DNA of 64,000 bases from Mesodorylaimus sp. YZB2_4. Its lineage: Eukaryota > Nematoda > Enoplea > Dorylaimida > Dorylaimidae. Made by a program: the position numbers and the translations under genes. The notes beneath the pieces were generated by a model, which made no database searches, had not been told where the DNA came from, and saw only the letters and a list, made by a program, of their open reading frames with translations. The DNA lies in contig JASANH010001563.1 in the NCBI GenBank assembly GCA_030248295.1, positions 124,001-188,000 of the forward strand. The letters run 5' to 3'. This document shows positions 48,086-58,428 of this stretch, one piece after another (the first letter of the stretch is position 1; each line of letters starts with the position of its first letter).

Positions 48086-51000
48086 ATGGCGTTAGACATT
48101 GGTGAACGGAATCGTTTTGTTGTCGATGCTAATTCAGCTGTTTGTTTCAAACTTAGTAAGATTCCTCCTTTTTCCTGATGCAGATCGGTACCAGCCAAGT
48201 ATAGGAAGCAGTGTGACTGTAGAATCCACATATGCTTTTTTTTTAGTTCGTCGAGAAATCGATATAATCGGAACCAACAATGCGTTTCACCCGGACTTTT
48301 CCCATCAATTTTTTGGACAAAAGTACGTTTGGAATTCCAAACGGACAGCAGGGAGAAAGTAGCGTTTCCGGAAACGCTACATTCTTCCTAGTGTCCGTAT
48401 TAATAGTCCTCTTGTACTGTGCCTAAAACCCACATTTAGGCCTGTAGTACAGCAATAAATCCTTACTCTCCATTTAAAAATTTTTTTACCGGGCCATGCT
48501 AGGGATAGGTCGGGATCCCGATCCCATCTGGATTTGACCGCTTCCGATCTGATTCCGACATTGAGGCATCGGGATTCTGCGGTCGGCGTCTATAATTATA
48601 TACAGTAGGCATAAGCACGCTAGGCACACTCTGATCCATCATATTTGCGATGATGCAGTAACAGCAGTAGCGATGAAGAGGCAGATGTCTCTTCTTTTTG
48701 CGGCATCTCAAACTCATTCAGCTCTCGTTTCGTCTCCTTCTCGATTCTCACCAAAGAACCTGGTCTCTCTGCGTATTTCTGCGTATGTGATCCCGAAGAT
48801 CACTGACAACACTGTTCGTCCCATGGCATCCTCTGGTCCCGAATCTGAACGATTTCTGCAGTCGTACGATCTCGCCGACACGATCCCATCCGCTCCCGAA
48901 TATCGCAATGTTGACGTTCTGCTCGGTGCAGAATACTGGGATCAAATCTTCGCTGACTCCAGCGTTCCAGTACTTGTTAGTCCTTCGTTATCTCTTATTT
49001 CCTCTCGTCTCGGGTGGATCCTTCCCGGAAAAGTAGAATCACCAACCCTTTCCTACAAACGAATCTGCGAACATCATCTCGCATACGACGCTTCTCCTCT
49101 CGAACACTCACTCTAATCGGTTCGCCTAGTCTGAACTCTTCCGATTCGCATGGTCGATCTTTCAGCAATTTAGAATCCTTAACAGAATCGGAATCCGCGA
49201 TCGTTCATCTGATATTGACAATAACTCTGTACTACGCAGTCCAAGAACGATCTACACTCTACGATTTCGCTTCACTTCGTCCCTGGAAATTCGAGTCCAG
49301 CCGACATAGCATCTCGAAATGACACCATCCCTAATCTCAACTCGTGTTAAAAAGAACCTGATTTCCTCCCCAAGTCGCGCAGCGAATGGCCCACTTCTGA
49401 AATATCATCTCCCTCGCCTGATATCGTAACTCCAACTTTCACGCTTCCGCAACGCCGCTCTCGCTACAAGCTCAAATCGGTGATCCCGATAGCCACACTG
49501 ATTTTGCTTAAACCTAGGCTGACCTTGCTGGACGTATATCGAAAGTGCAAATTAACTGAACCATTTCAGCTTATACAGCAAATAATGCTTGAAAATCGGT
49601 CTAAGAAAAAGCTTTGTAAAAACCTGGAACCTGGTACTAAAGTGGGCTTTAGTGAGGAAAATACTTTCATAGGCAAAAAACAGAAAAATGCATAAAATCC
49701 TGATCCCGACCTATCCCTAGGCCATGCATAGGCACTAGGTTAAAAGTGCTCAAATCCGGAACGCCTAAGACTCAAGTCCGTCTCTGTCTAAAAATTAACA
49801 AGACTGCGATGAATTTTTAATTTTGGTTGAACCGCAGCTCCTTACTTGGCAAAGGTATTTTTTTAGAACTGCTCACTCGTTCTGCTTTAGGCTCACTTCG
49901 ATCCTAATGCGGAACACCCAAAAGGCCTGGGGTTTTGACTACCTAAGGAATAAATTTTAGTGTAGCTTTTGTTTAAAAGTCAAGATTAAAGCAACACTGT
50001 TTCTGTCTTGTTCCTTGGCCAAAAACAAAGTTAAACATTGCTTTTTTCAACAAATTTAAAGCCCGCATGTCCACCTTTACTTTTTCTGTGCAAAAATGAG
50101 AATCACATTAGCAGGACCAACCTTTCGTATATGGTAATATTTTTGCCATAAACACGCATTCTCGCCTGCTCAAATTGGAGAAGTATCCGATCGTGAGCGT
50201 AGGAAAAGCAGTTCTTTCTTTCAGCGAGACCATCTACGGTTACACCGATCTTCGCGTAAAACTCTACTACGCGGCCTGCACGTTGGACATCTATTTGGCA
50301 CTGTCCTACGATCAGAAAGTAAATCCAAAAACCGCTGATGCTGTTCAGGTACACTGATCCCACTTTTCAAAAAGCTTCTCCGATTACTGACTTCTTGTTT
50401 AAGGCCGACGATATCGTTTCAATTGTGGGCAAAACGTTGCCTTCCAGTTTTTGCACCAATTCGGACTCATTCTTGGCACTGTTACCGAAACAGCACGAAT
50501 TTCGCCCGTTCGGTCAGATGTTGCACGCGTACGATTTTGAGCACGGTTAGAACTGTTCCCATTTTTTACTTGATTCCAATTTTACTTACAGTTAGTCCAT
50601 GTTGTGTTTAGGGAGCGAGAAAAAACGATTTGAAATCTACAAAGTGAACGAATCGACGCCCGCTTTTGTCTCGTATTTTGAAAAAATGCAAACGTTTGCT
50701 TTGTGGTTCATTGATGCGGCTTCTTACATCGACATGGACGACCCGTTGTGGAATTATTACGTCATGTACGTGCAGCGGTTATTAGCCGTGGGTAAATGCT
50801 TTGTGCATGTATGTCTTGTTCAGGTACGAAAAGTTCAAGGATGACGATGGGCAGACGTGCTACGCGTTTTGTGGGTATTCTTGCGTCTATCACTACTACG
50901 CGTATCCCGAGCATATTCGACCGAGGATTGGGTGAGTCTTGACTGGTCGTCGTGTGGATAAGGTCGAGGTGCAGTGCTGAGATATGGGCATACATGCTGT

Positions 51001-52828
51001 GTCATCTTTCCACCTTGATGAGCCGTTAGGGGTTTCGATTTTTATCGTTAGGGAAGCTAAAACATGCACGCGAACCCGTGGTAACTTTAGCCGACCAACT
51101 CCAGGGTCTACTCCTAACTACGCCCACACATGGTGGCTTGTGTACAGGATATGATCAAAGATCTTTATCTGAGGAATGAGTTTCAGAAATATGTAGGTCC
51201 AGCGAAGCACATGGGAATATGATGTGCACAGTCGTGACCTCTGGCCGCCCCGCGTTCCTGTTTGAAATGTTGCAGTTTCGCGAAACCACCTTTTTATTTT
51301 AGTCATATTCTGATCTTGCCGCCGTTTCAAAAACGGGGTAACGGAGTTCAGTTGCTCCAAGCAATCTACAACGATTTGGTCCCAAATCCTAAGATCATCG
51401 ACATCACTGGCGAGTACTTTTTTCCCAGCTCGCTTATTTTATGAACTTGATTTTGTTTTCAGCTGAGGATCCATCTGATAATTTCATCCTTTTGCGGGAC
51501 TTTGTGGATAGTGTCAATTGTTCTCGTTTGGCTAACTACCAACCGGCCGAATTGAAAAAGGGTTTTTCCAAGGCCATGATCGATGAAGCTCGAGCGAAAC
51601 TGAAAATGACCAAAGTGTGTCAGAAGATAAGGTTAGCTTAATGCGGTCTTTTAATTAAGATGGTTTCAGAAGCAGGCAAGGCGTGTCTATGAGATACTTC
51701 GTTTCAAACATTTGAACGCCGGCGATGCAAACGAGTTTAAACAATTTCGTTTGGAGATCAAACGACGTCTTTACGCTCCTTTCCAGGTGAGTTCTCGATG
51801 TGAGCATAATCACTCGGGGGAATGGCGCCTTGGCGGTGTGGTGGCGAGGGCGTCTGCCACAACCTGCTTGGCAGAGCCCAGACCCAGCATCGACCGAACC
51901 GATCCGACTGCTTGATCGGCCGGATCAGCAACTAAAATTTTTCACGCTTTATCAGCTGGAAAATGATAATTTATGGCATACTAAAGTGAGAAAATCCCGT
52001 CTTTTCCTCCCAAATCACCATGTAATCCCACTTCAGGCGCTGGTGTCTCCCCTGTCTCCTTTGGAGTGGTCTGGTAGCGAGGAAACAGTGCCAGAGATGT
52101 CATCCCATCAATCTTCTACTTTTTGAAGCGGATCGGCCAGATCGGATCGGGATCGGGCCGATCCTGACCCTGGATCGGATCGGGATTAGGATCCGGGCCC
52201 AGGGTCGGATTGGTCGATGAATGGCCCTGACTGGATTTCAGTCGTCACTGGAGGCGTGCTCTTTGGCAGTGGGCGACTCACCCTTCGTCCGCCTCGGAGG
52301 AAGGGCCTGTGTGTGACTCGAGCCAGTCCTGTCACAAGGAATGGCTGGGTACGGTCGCCCTACTGATATTGTGGAGTGGGGACTAGTGCGCGCTCTTGCC
52401 TGTTCTTCCTGGACGGATCCTTGGTTGATGGCCGGATAAGTCCCCTTCCTTGAACCCGCGTGGAAAAAAGTCAAAAAGCGGAATGGTCAGTCATGCCCGT
52501 CTCTTCGTGTGTTGATAATCCTTGACCTATAGGAGTCTTGCTCAGATGTGCTGCTCTAGCACATAAAATGCTGCACTGGCCAGTACTGTATTTTTAGAAA
52601 GACAAGAGAGACTGGAGCAAGATCAGGAAAGCTTTGAATGAGCAAGAACTGGCGGCCACTGCGGCAGTGCAGATGTCGGTCGAACAGCGGATGCAAACGT
52701 TGCAGAAACAATTCGAGGAGACATTGGACGTGTATCGAATCACGTTGAACAAGTTGGCTATGAAATACGACACGCCTTCCTTGAACATACGTAACGAGAA
52801 TGGCCAGCATGCAGAGAATGGCAAATGA
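48086..52828 (+). CDS. HAT1: HAT1, type B histone acetyltransferase catalytic subunit
   Basis: HAT1 acetylates newly made histone H4 at Lys5 and Lys12 before chromatin assembly, together with an RbAp46/48 partner. Ten exons join in frame for 426 residues (family about 420): 48086-48155, 48247-48322, 50225-50348, 50404-50545, 50612-50765, 50824-50931, 51303-51409, 51463-51614, 51670-51786 and 52598-52828. Landmarks are H-P-D-F-S-H-Q-F-F-G, F-C-T-N-S-D-S-F-L, the acetyl-CoA loop I-L-P-P-F-Q-K-R-G-N-G-V-Q-L-L and the catalytic I-T-A-E-D-P-S (matching human Glu276-Asp277). The C-terminus is K-Q-A-R-R-V-Y-E-I-L-R, then a coiled-coil-like tail. The position of human Glu187 is Asp here (W-F-I-D-A-A-S-Y). 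Intron 7 starts with GC (ACTG|GCGAGT). Intron 2 (1.9 kb) holds a hAT-like transposon, and intron 9 (0.8 kb) holds GATC-rich repeats. Confidence 0.96.
48500..49719. mobile_element. hAT-like DNA transposon in HAT1 intron 2
   Basis: An 18-bp perfect terminal inverted repeat, TAGGGATAGGTCGGGATC, starts at 48500, with its complement ending at 49719. The element is flanked by an exact 8-bp direct repeat GGCCATGC (48492-48499 and 49720-49727). An 8-bp target duplication and TIRs beginning TAGGG are hallmarks of the hAT superfamily. No hAT transposase is present, so the 1220-bp copy is non-autonomous. The intact ends and duplication indicate a fairly recent insertion in the sense intron of HAT1. Confidence 0.85.
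48673..49330 (+). pseudogene. Decayed BEL/Pao retrotransposon fragment inside the hAT-like element
   Basis: A frame at 48673-49116 encodes a stretch with Y-D-L-A-D, then V-D-V-L-L-G-A-E-Y-W-D-Q-I and L-G-W-I-L-P-G. This is the order and spacing of the aspartic-protease-like domain (DUF1758/Peptidase A17) of BEL/Pao polyproteins (consensus D-L-A-D, D-x-L-I-G-x-D-Y-Y, L-G-W-I-L-S-G). Similarity appears to continue in another frame after about 49140, so frameshifts have accumulated. No reverse transcriptase or long terminal repeats are seen. It is described only as a broken remnant. Confidence 0.7.
51787..52597 (+). repeat. GATCGG-rich repeat patches in HAT1 intron 9
   Basis: This intron is longer than its neighbours. 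At 51890-51930 and especially 52129-52216 it carries irregular GGATCGGATCGGG repeats in both orientations, which can fold back on each other. The word set resembles the ends of the hAT-like element in intron 2 (GGTCGGGATC), so a related, more decayed insertion is possible, but I see no clean terminal repeats or target duplication. Confidence 0.5.
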
Positions 52829-53454
52829 CGTTAATCTAAATTAACTGCATTTAAAATTTTTGTATGCATCACTCGGACATTTTCAAGATCTTGTGGACTC
52901 TTTATCTTCTGCGTTAATCTGGTTTTGACGAGCCTCTAAACAAGCATGTGTATTTGAATATCTGTCCTACTGTATCTTCAATGCTCAGGCTCGACTGCTT
53001 ATGACAATAGAAAAGCAGCCTTTGTCGATTTGTGTGCGCGCACTTGCACGTGTACACCCGGCTGCCAGAAATTTTGTCATTCAGTGATAAATTTCCACTT
53101 CCTAGGGTGATCGATGTTATCGGGAGGAGAAATGTGATTTGGGTATCGAAGGGGTTTCCTCATCGAGCACTTCCAATAGTTAGGTGAGTCCGTTTCAGTG
53201 GTCGAATGTGTAGCTGCGAAGTAATGATACCCGTAGCCCTCTTGTAATTTGCCACCATGAGTGCACATTGATCTGTTTCGGTAGGAGTGTAATATACTGG
53301 TAGTATATGCCCTGTTGGAAACTTGGAGAGGGCGTACACATGATCGGATGACGATTTAGAGCAGGTCTATGCGTGATCCTCTAGTTGCCTTCTGGCCCAA
53401 ATCTTCAACTGACTTGTTCTTTAGAACCCTCGCCGACTGATCCTAGGTTTTGGC
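52829..53454. other. Gap between HAT1 and ATG1
   Basis: 626 bases without a recognisable exon. A TTCTTTAG acceptor-like site lies at about 53417-53424, 30 bases before the ATG1 start codon, and could serve a 5' UTR intron or trans-splicing. No AATAAA is seen directly after the HAT1 stop. Confidence 0.4.
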
Positions 53455-56400
53455 ATGGAATCGGTTGGCGAGTTCGAGTACAACAAGAAGGACCTGATTG
53501 GCCATGGCGCCTTCGCAGTTGTTTTCAAAGGTCGATATCGAGAGGTAAGTATGTGTGGTCAATCGAAAGTGACTCCCATCGGGTGTTTGCGGGTGGGCCA
53601 GTGTTTTTAGCCAGGGTGTAGGGGCTGTAGTTGCTGTGAGGTCAGCCTAATTTACTTGGTTACAGGAACCGATCCCCGTAATTCAGTGAAGCTCCCCTGC
53701 CAGACTGTCTGTTACTCTAATGTTCGCTCTTGGACTGGACCGTGCTTCTTTTCTGGGCCCTTAGTTTACACACACACACACACACGTAACAAGTAGTTCT
53801 TGTTTTAGCGCCATGATATGCCAGTTGCGATTAAGAGTATTACCAAGAAGAATTTATCAAAGTCGAAGAACTTGTTGGGCAAAGAAATCAAAATCTTAAA
53901 GGTGAGGGGCAGCCGTAGCTTTAAATCCGATTGATCCGTTGCCGCGCTCGAATTATTCGATTCCATTCGGAGACAGCGGGGCTTTCGTTCTAACGGCGCG
54001 TGGTCGGTGGTAAAGGAAGGGATGGGGTTATGCCGTCCTCCTGCCTCGGCGCGTCGAGCGGCCTCAGCCGGATCGATAGCGTGTTGCATGCGCGGGGGCG
54101 CTTTTGTCGTTGTGTTGGGAGAATATCGATTTCGGAGCCGGTTTAACTTCAATTTCTTGCGCACCCGGAAGGCTGCCCCGATGGCCATTTCCTATTTATT
54201 GTGCACTCAGCCTGCTTTTTGTGTTGAAGATGGGGACCGTCGTTGGCTTGCTTCTGTGCTGACTCTCTCTGCACCTTGTCGAAGAACACTACTGGTGGAT
54301 TTGTTGAAAAAGACATTTTTAGGAACTAAGCGATTTGCATCACGAAAACTTGGTGGCGTTATTGAAATGCATCGTAAGTGTTGAGTTTTCAGTTTTATGA
54401 AGTGCCGTGTAGTGAGTCATTGCATTGCTCTGTAGGAGACGCCGACGCATGTATTCCTCGTGATGGAGGTGAGCTCGCTTTTCTTACCTTCGTCTTATTC
54501 TTTCAATGTGACGTAGCTCTTTCTATTTTAGTATTGCAATGGCGGTGATTTGGCCGATTATCTGCAGGCTAAGGGCACCTTGAGCGAGGACACGATTCGT
54601 TTATTCTTGCGGCAAGTGGCGGCCGCAGTGCGGGCAATGAATTCCAAGGGGATTGTACATCGGGATATGAAACCTCAGAACATCCTGCTCTGCAACATCA
54701 CCAGCAGACCCAATCCCTTACCGCACGAGATTCGACTGAAAATCGGTAAGCTGCCTCCTTACAGGATATGGTTGAATGATCTGATGATGCTCATCCTTCG
54801 CATTACAGCCGATTTTGGCTTCGCTCGGTTTCTGGAAGGCGGTGTAATGGCGGCTACTTTGTGCGGGTCGCCTATGTATATGGTAAGCTGGTTGGCTTCC
54901 ATCTTTCTGGCCTCTTCTCAACTGCCTTATTTACAGGCGCCAGAAGTAATCATGTCGTTGCAGTATTGTGCCAAAGCCGATCTGTGGTCGATTGGCACCA
55001 TTGTATTCCAGTGTCTGACTGGCAAGGCACCGTTTCAAGTAAGATTTCCATTTTTTGGTATGAGTTGCTCTTGCTATCAATTCCTGTTTTATTATCTAGG
55101 CCCAAACTCCGCAGGCGCTGAAGCAGTTTTACGAGAGGAACAAGGAATTGAAGCCCAAGTAAGCTTTTGTTGCCTTGGTGTTTTGCTATGACAGTCCAGC
55201 CTGACCTCATCAGTGTCACACGGCAATGGCCTTCTGTGCGTTGTTGATTGTAAAATATCTTGGTTATTCTAGTATTCCCGAGTCGACTTCCTCCGAGCTG
55301 CGGAGCTTATTGCTAGCCCTTTTGAAACGGAATGCCAAAGATCGAATAGAATTCGGTAAGTGCTTTCGATCAGCCGCTGTAGCCTCGTTGGTACGAGTTA
55401 GCTGCAATGTTCTGTTGTTTTGTAGATGAGTTTTTCGACCACCCGTTCCTGAAAGAGAAGTCGAAACCCGTTTTGTCGCCGTCGGTGCCAGTCAGTGATC
55501 GTCAGCCGATGGCAGCCAGTCCAGTCTCGGCGCTGCCTCGTTTGGTAGGAGCCACTCCAGTCACCTCCTCTCCACCTTCGGCCGCTGCCGCGATGCAAGA
55601 CAAGCCGTATCCGAGCGCTGACGCTGCTCCTGCGATCTACTCGCGGGTCACTTCCGAAGGTGCAGCAATCCAAGCTGCAGTGCCCAATTACGGTTCTCCT
55701 GTTAAAGTTGCTGCGACGAATGCGAATGTGATGTCACCCAGAACGGTTGTCGCGTCGAATGTCAAACCCCCAGCACCACCCATGGAATGCGAAAGCGATT
55801 TCATCATCGTATCTGCAGCGATGAACGCGCAGCCACCCGTTCAAGATATGACGAGGTAAGTTGTGGATGCGCCTCCAATCGGATCGTATTGACGATGTAT
55901 TGTTTCAGAGCCCCCGTGGTCGTTCCACGTTCCCCAGCACGTCTGCAGAGCGGCGCGTTTAGTGGCCAGTCACCAGTCAGACCCGCCAGTCTGCCGAATG
56001 CATTGGAGCGCGGAGCGACAGGCAATGTTCTACCTCGTCCAATGGTCGACGCGGCCGTGGTCGGTCCTCGCATTTCTCAACCAGTCCCCGTTCCTTCGCA
56101 GAAAGAGAATTATAAGCAGATGGAAGAACAACGACAAAGGCGAGAACGGTCGAGTTTGGAGAGCTGCGAACAATCTGCAAAATTGCAGGTGAGATGGCTT
56201 TTGTTGTCTGAAATACCTTGTCGTTGAGAATGCCTGTACATTGTAGAAAAGTTCCTCGGAGATCATTCAGCATCATATCAACGAGGCACGCTCGTCGGTT
56301 GCGCTTGAGCAGCAGCAGGTCAAGACGGCGGGCCCCGACAAAACCACCGTGTCAGAATTTGAACAACAGACGCTCGCCGCAAAACAGACGCAACCGACTC

Positions 56401-58062
56401 CCGGCGGCGGATTCCGTCTGCCGTCTGTGGCTGAAATCGCAGTTCCTGAAAGTAAGACCTGAGATAACGTGATCTCTGAACTGATTATCATAACGCTCCA
56501 GTTTCAGAACGCTTTGATATCGGTCCAGTCGTGGGAGTGATGCAAACTCCTCGTAGAAGAACCGTTTCCACGACACCGTTGGACGAGAGGGCAAATGCAA
56601 ATGTGATTCCGTTCACTGGAAGAGGTAAGGACTACGCCCCTTTCCCCCAATGCTTGATGGATTCGATTCGGGCTCATTTCAGCTCGAACGGCCAGCGAGC
56701 GGTTGGGCAGCTTGCCGCTGATCGCATCGGATGAAGATTCGCCGGACGAAGATTTCCGAAAACCTTTAAACTTACCATTCGCAGGAGTGACGCCCTCGGC
56801 AAATCTAGAACGAAGTAGTCGGTCCATGATGGACGAGTCCGAGCACAGTCAATTGATGGAGAGTTTGCGAGAAGAGGTTTGCACGGGCGCTCCTGTTGGT
56901 CATTTTGCTGCTGCCACTGGTAGAGAAGGTAAGCTCGGGGAAGGTGCAGCCTTGCTTTGAAGTGATCACTCTATGACCCGTCATTTTCAGTTGCGAGTGG
57001 GTCGGAATCTTCCCGTAATCCTTCCGACTCCAACGAACACCAGCAGGGCAATGTGGCACGCGATCTCCACGACTCTCCCGACATTCAAATTTCATCAGCG
57101 AGAAAATTCAAACGCCCTCCCGACTTGAAACCAGAAACGCTTTGTGACGTATGGCCTTTTCTAATGCAGCGAGTGGGATAGAGAAATGTTTTGTGCTTTC
57201 AGAAGGATCACAATGATACGCTGGCCAAGTTGCAGTTCGTACTACAGTTGGTGGACAGTCTGATTCAGCTGGCGCAGAGTCGGTCGAGTCCGTTATCGGT
57301 CATGTTGCAGTCAAGGAAGGTAAGCTGGCGCGCTCGCTCGATTCGTTCTTGAGTTATTTCGGCATATTTGCCTTGCAGACACCGGGCGTGGACTTTGGAG
57401 TACAACTGAGCGAGGCCTATCGACGAGTCGAGCAGTTGGTGGTCTACGTTCGGGCGCTGCACATGCTGTCGTCGGCGTTGCAACTGGCGCAACAGGAACT
57501 TACGGCCAAGCGGCTCCATTTGACTCCCTCAGTCAAGCAGGGTAGGTGCGGGTTTGAAATGGGCTTTGTCAGTGGCTGACTGTGTCATCGTTTCAGTGCT
57601 GAACGAGCTCAACGAGCGATATCACGTCTGCTTGATACGTTCGCAGGAACTGGCCAGCATTGGTCTGCCGGGCTCGGACCCGGCCCTATCGCTGATATCG
57701 GCCGAGAGGTTGATGTACAATCACGCGTTGGAGTTGTGTCAGTCGGCCGCCTTGGACGAGTTGTTTGGCAATCCGCATTTGGTAAGCACCTTGTGCTTCT
57801 CGATCGGGGATCGTGAGACCGGCATGACTTCTCGTTTCAGTGCTGCCAACGGTACCAGACGGCCTATATCATGCTTCATTGTTTGTCGCAGCAGGTCACG
57901 TGCGAGGAGGATAAAGTGCTGCTGCAGAAATGTAGGTTCTTGTTGGTGTTTGTCGTGGGCCATCATGTAGGACACTTGTCAATTTCAGACAAAACTGCTG
58001 TCGAGAAGCGACTGCACATTCTCGGGCGACAAGGCTACGTGTCTGTGAATCATAATTTGTAA
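53455..58062 (+). CDS. ATG1/unc-51: ATG1/ULK (UNC-51) autophagy-initiating Ser/Thr kinase
   Basis: This kinase starts autophagosome formation and, in animals, supports axon growth. Twenty exons join in frame for 954 residues, with boundaries 53455-53544, 53809-53901, 54323-54373, 54436-54468, 54532-54745, 54809-54882, 54937-55038, 55100-55158, 55273-55355, 55426-55855, 55909-56188, 56247-56451, 56508-56624, 56683-56928, 56991-57148, 57203-57319, 57379-57541, 57597-57781, 57841-57931 and 57989-58062. The kinase domain (about 6-275) has the Gly loop [15 protein letters not shown] (Lys39), H-R-D at 132-134, D-F-G at 162-164, [12 protein letters not shown] and D-L-W-S-I-G. All catalytic residues are present. 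The Ser/Pro linker contains D-F-I-I-V at about 391-395, where ULK1 has its LC3-interacting motif. The C-terminal helical domain (about 745-954), which binds ATG13, is complete. ATG 53455 aligns with the family start. Confidence 0.97.
53769..53786 (+). repeat. (AC)n microsatellite in ATG1 intron 1
   Basis: About nine AC units lie just upstream of the exon 2 acceptor at 53808. Confidence 0.9.
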
Positions 58063-58428
58063 CCATGTGTGCTGTGAGTTTGCCTATTTGCAATGGCGAT
58101 CTTCGCGAGACACTGCTTTCGAATGCGAAACTCGGGCGCCGCTTGCGATTATTTTTCCAAATTACGGTCGTGGGATTTGTCGTAGTGCATGGCTTACCGG
58201 TTTCACTAGTCCTACTTGATCGATCGGGCCGCGTGGGGCTGTTTGTATCTTCGCGCTTTCACGCATCCTATCGAAATGGGTCGTACTTTTTGTGTAAATT
58301 GGACACATAGTCAGTGAGTAAATCGTGCAATCTCGATCCGCCCTCTTTTGCTGACTCGGACTGAAGGTCGACTTTGCTTGCTGCCTTCTCACTCGACTCT
58401 TCCCCTTGGTGACGTGTGTCCGTTTAGC
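58063..58428 (+). promoter_or_regulatory. ATG1-CCZ1 intergenic, possible trans-splice acceptor
   Basis: This 366-base gap has no AATAAA or other clear cleavage signal. It ends in GTCCGTTTAG one base before the CCZ1 ATG at 58429, which has the form of a splice acceptor. With no coding exon upstream to pair with it, it could accept a spliced leader or a 5' UTR exon. The role is inferred. Confidence 0.4.
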
